Source of the DNA: Pomphorhynchus laevis
Taxonomy: Eukaryota > Acanthocephala > Palaeacanthocephala > Echinorhynchida > Pomphorhynchidae
DNA: 64,000 nucleotides
Direction: 5' to 3'
NCBI GenBank assembly: GCA_012934845.2
Contig: WNNJ02003554.1
Coordinates: 1 to 64,000 of the forward strand
Shown: positions 62,786 to 64,000 of the stretch, piece by piece
How the letters are laid out: each line of letters starts with the position of its first letter
Position numbering within the stretch: the stretch's first letter is position 1
The notes under the pieces: model-generated
Told to the model about the DNA's origin: nothing
The model's database searches: none
The model's input: the letters and a program-made list of their open reading frames with translations, nothing else
Position numbers and translations under genes: made by a program

Positions 62786-64000
62786 ATGTTATTATTATTA
62801 TTTTATTAGTATTACAAGTTATAGCCAAATGGCTGTTTCAACTGATCACATAGGAAATAAAAAAGAAAAGAAAAGAAGAAAAAAAAGTTAATAGCGGTTA
62901 CATAATATTGTATACATTCGGAATGCCATGATCGTTAATCCACTGACGAAGTTGAACTTTAAATTGAGATAAGTCCTTGGTACATGCTATTTCTCCTGGC
63001 AACGTGTTCCAGGCGTTTAATGCTCGATGTGAGAGCCTAGCCAAACTCACTACTTTACCATGGGGAAACTTAAATAGTTTCAACGGGTGGCCACGATGCG
63101 TCTGAGAACAAACTTTAACATAGCACGAGGGAAAACCATCTATCCCATTTACCATTCGCCATAATGCAACAAGGTCTAGGTAATATAGCCTCTGACCCAA
63201 AGATGGTATCTTTAGAAATTCAAGCCGTTCACGATATGAATATGATCCATCCATACACATTCGAGAACCTCTACGAAGGATTGACTCTAGTCTATTGAAC
63301 TCTTTCTTAGTGTATGGAAAAACTGCTTGCACGCAGTACTCTATATGCGGGCGAACAAGAGCGCAGTAAAGCCGTTTGAAGACGTATGGATTAATACGAT
63401 TGAATGCATTTTTGACGCAGTACATAGCTCGCAAAGCCTTGCTATGGGCAAACTCTGTATTTGATCGGGATTTCAATGTCCTATGCACCATGACACCCAG
63501 ATCCCTATACTCCATGACGACATTAAGAATTGAAGTTCCGAGGCGAAAACGACGGTCATCGCAACGCCTTCCTAATTTCATGTGGCCGCATTTGTCAACA
63601 TTGATCTTCATACCAGTAGCCTCACTCCATTGATATATTTCATTAAGGTCTTCCTGCAGGGAAATGCCAAGCGGATCAATATCATCTACAGACCATATTT
63701 TGAGGTCGTCAGCAAAAGCAAGACAGGGACTCTGAATCCGCAGCAACAAATCGTTAAGGAACACAATAAACAGCAGAGGTCCTAGTACGGTACCTTGCGG
63801 AACACCACAGTAAACGCGTCTGGAAGTGGAAAGATGGGTGCCAACTCTCACCCTAAAGAAACGATGACGTAGGAAATCTTGAATCCAATTACACAACATT
63901 ACAGGAATGCCGTAGTTAAATAGTAATGCTACCAAGCTCTCATGCGGCACCCGATCGAATGCTCTTGAAAAGTCAATGAATACCACATTAATTGATTGGC
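62786..64000 (-). mobile_element. LINE-D1, 3' part of a CR1-like LINE, runs off the window
   Basis: The minus-strand frame 63,986-62,898 (362 codons, open to the window edge) carries the RT from motif A onward. Motifs are VVFIDFSRAFDRVPHESL, YCGVPQGTVLGPLLFIVFL and LAFADDLKIW (F-ADD catalytic box). The tail has EYRDLGVMVHRTLKS, VRPHIEYCVQAVFPYTKKE and LSHRALNAWNTLPGEI. No break is seen in this part. The short 3' UTR has the hairpin AGCC-ATTT-GGCT (about 62,825-62,836), followed by an AATAATAAT tail. It is a better-preserved relative of LINE-D2. Confidence 0.9.

Overview
The window is AT-rich, repeat-laden DNA from an animal, most likely an invertebrate. The evidence is the gene set: a CSL/Su(H)-type Notch-pathway factor, CEP44, RTEL1 with a harmonin-homology domain, YRDC, a mitochondrial-type valyl-tRNA synthetase, and GT-AG introns. 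CR1-like LINEs and Penelope-like elements (PLEs) support this. I cannot name the species. Four host genes (CEP44, RTEL1, YRDC, VARS2) read as single exons, which suggests an intron-poor genome. The CSL gene is the exception, split into six exons over 11.5 kb.

Layout. 1-5.2 kb: a broken CR1-like LINE (here LINE-A), then head-to-tail 3' ends of a PLE (PLE-N) that carry a fold-back element and a second LINE-A fragment. 6.9-8.8 kb: a 410/372/410-bp tandem array built from a second LINE (LINE-B). 8.8-10.1 kb: a 252-bp satellite. 11.5-12.4 kb: an inverted pair of units, each with a 42-nt sequence that folds as a type I hammerhead ribozyme of the minimal kind known from PLEs. 12.9-24.3 kb, minus strand: a divergent CSL gene whose introns have collected a PLE-N endonuclease, LINE-A and LINE-B fragments, a hAT-type MITE, a long palindrome and a UBA-domain (ubiquilin-like) fragment.

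24.7-31.1 kb: the PLE-N reverse-transcriptase end, a second PLE (PLE-2) with canonical RT then GIY-YIG order and inverted ends, then a decayed LINE-B. 33.5-34.3 kb: a fossil retroelement domain. 34.7-35.5 kb: CEP44, followed by a 134-bp tandem array. 39.2-39.5 kb: a cluster of perfect hairpins beside a permuted hammerhead-like motif. 39.7-49.1 kb: an old LINE (LINE-D2) split by LINE-C1, whose two ORFs are both open. 49.4-52.0 kb: RTEL1. 52.5-56.6 kb: LINE-A on the minus strand with a LINE-B tail inserted in it. 57.4 kb: YRDC. 59.9-62.3 kb: VARS2. 62.8-64.0 kb: the 3' part of another LINE-D, running off the window.

The host genes do not form an operon. They cover DNA repair and telomere maintenance (RTEL1), tRNA modification (YRDC), mitochondrial translation (VARS2), centrioles (CEP44) and transcription (CSL). 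The most notable observations are the divergent CSL gene without a detectable C-terminal domain, the hammerhead pair, and the co-occurrence of two PLE domain architectures. The names LINE-A to D, PLE-N and PLE-2 are local labels of mine, not database names.
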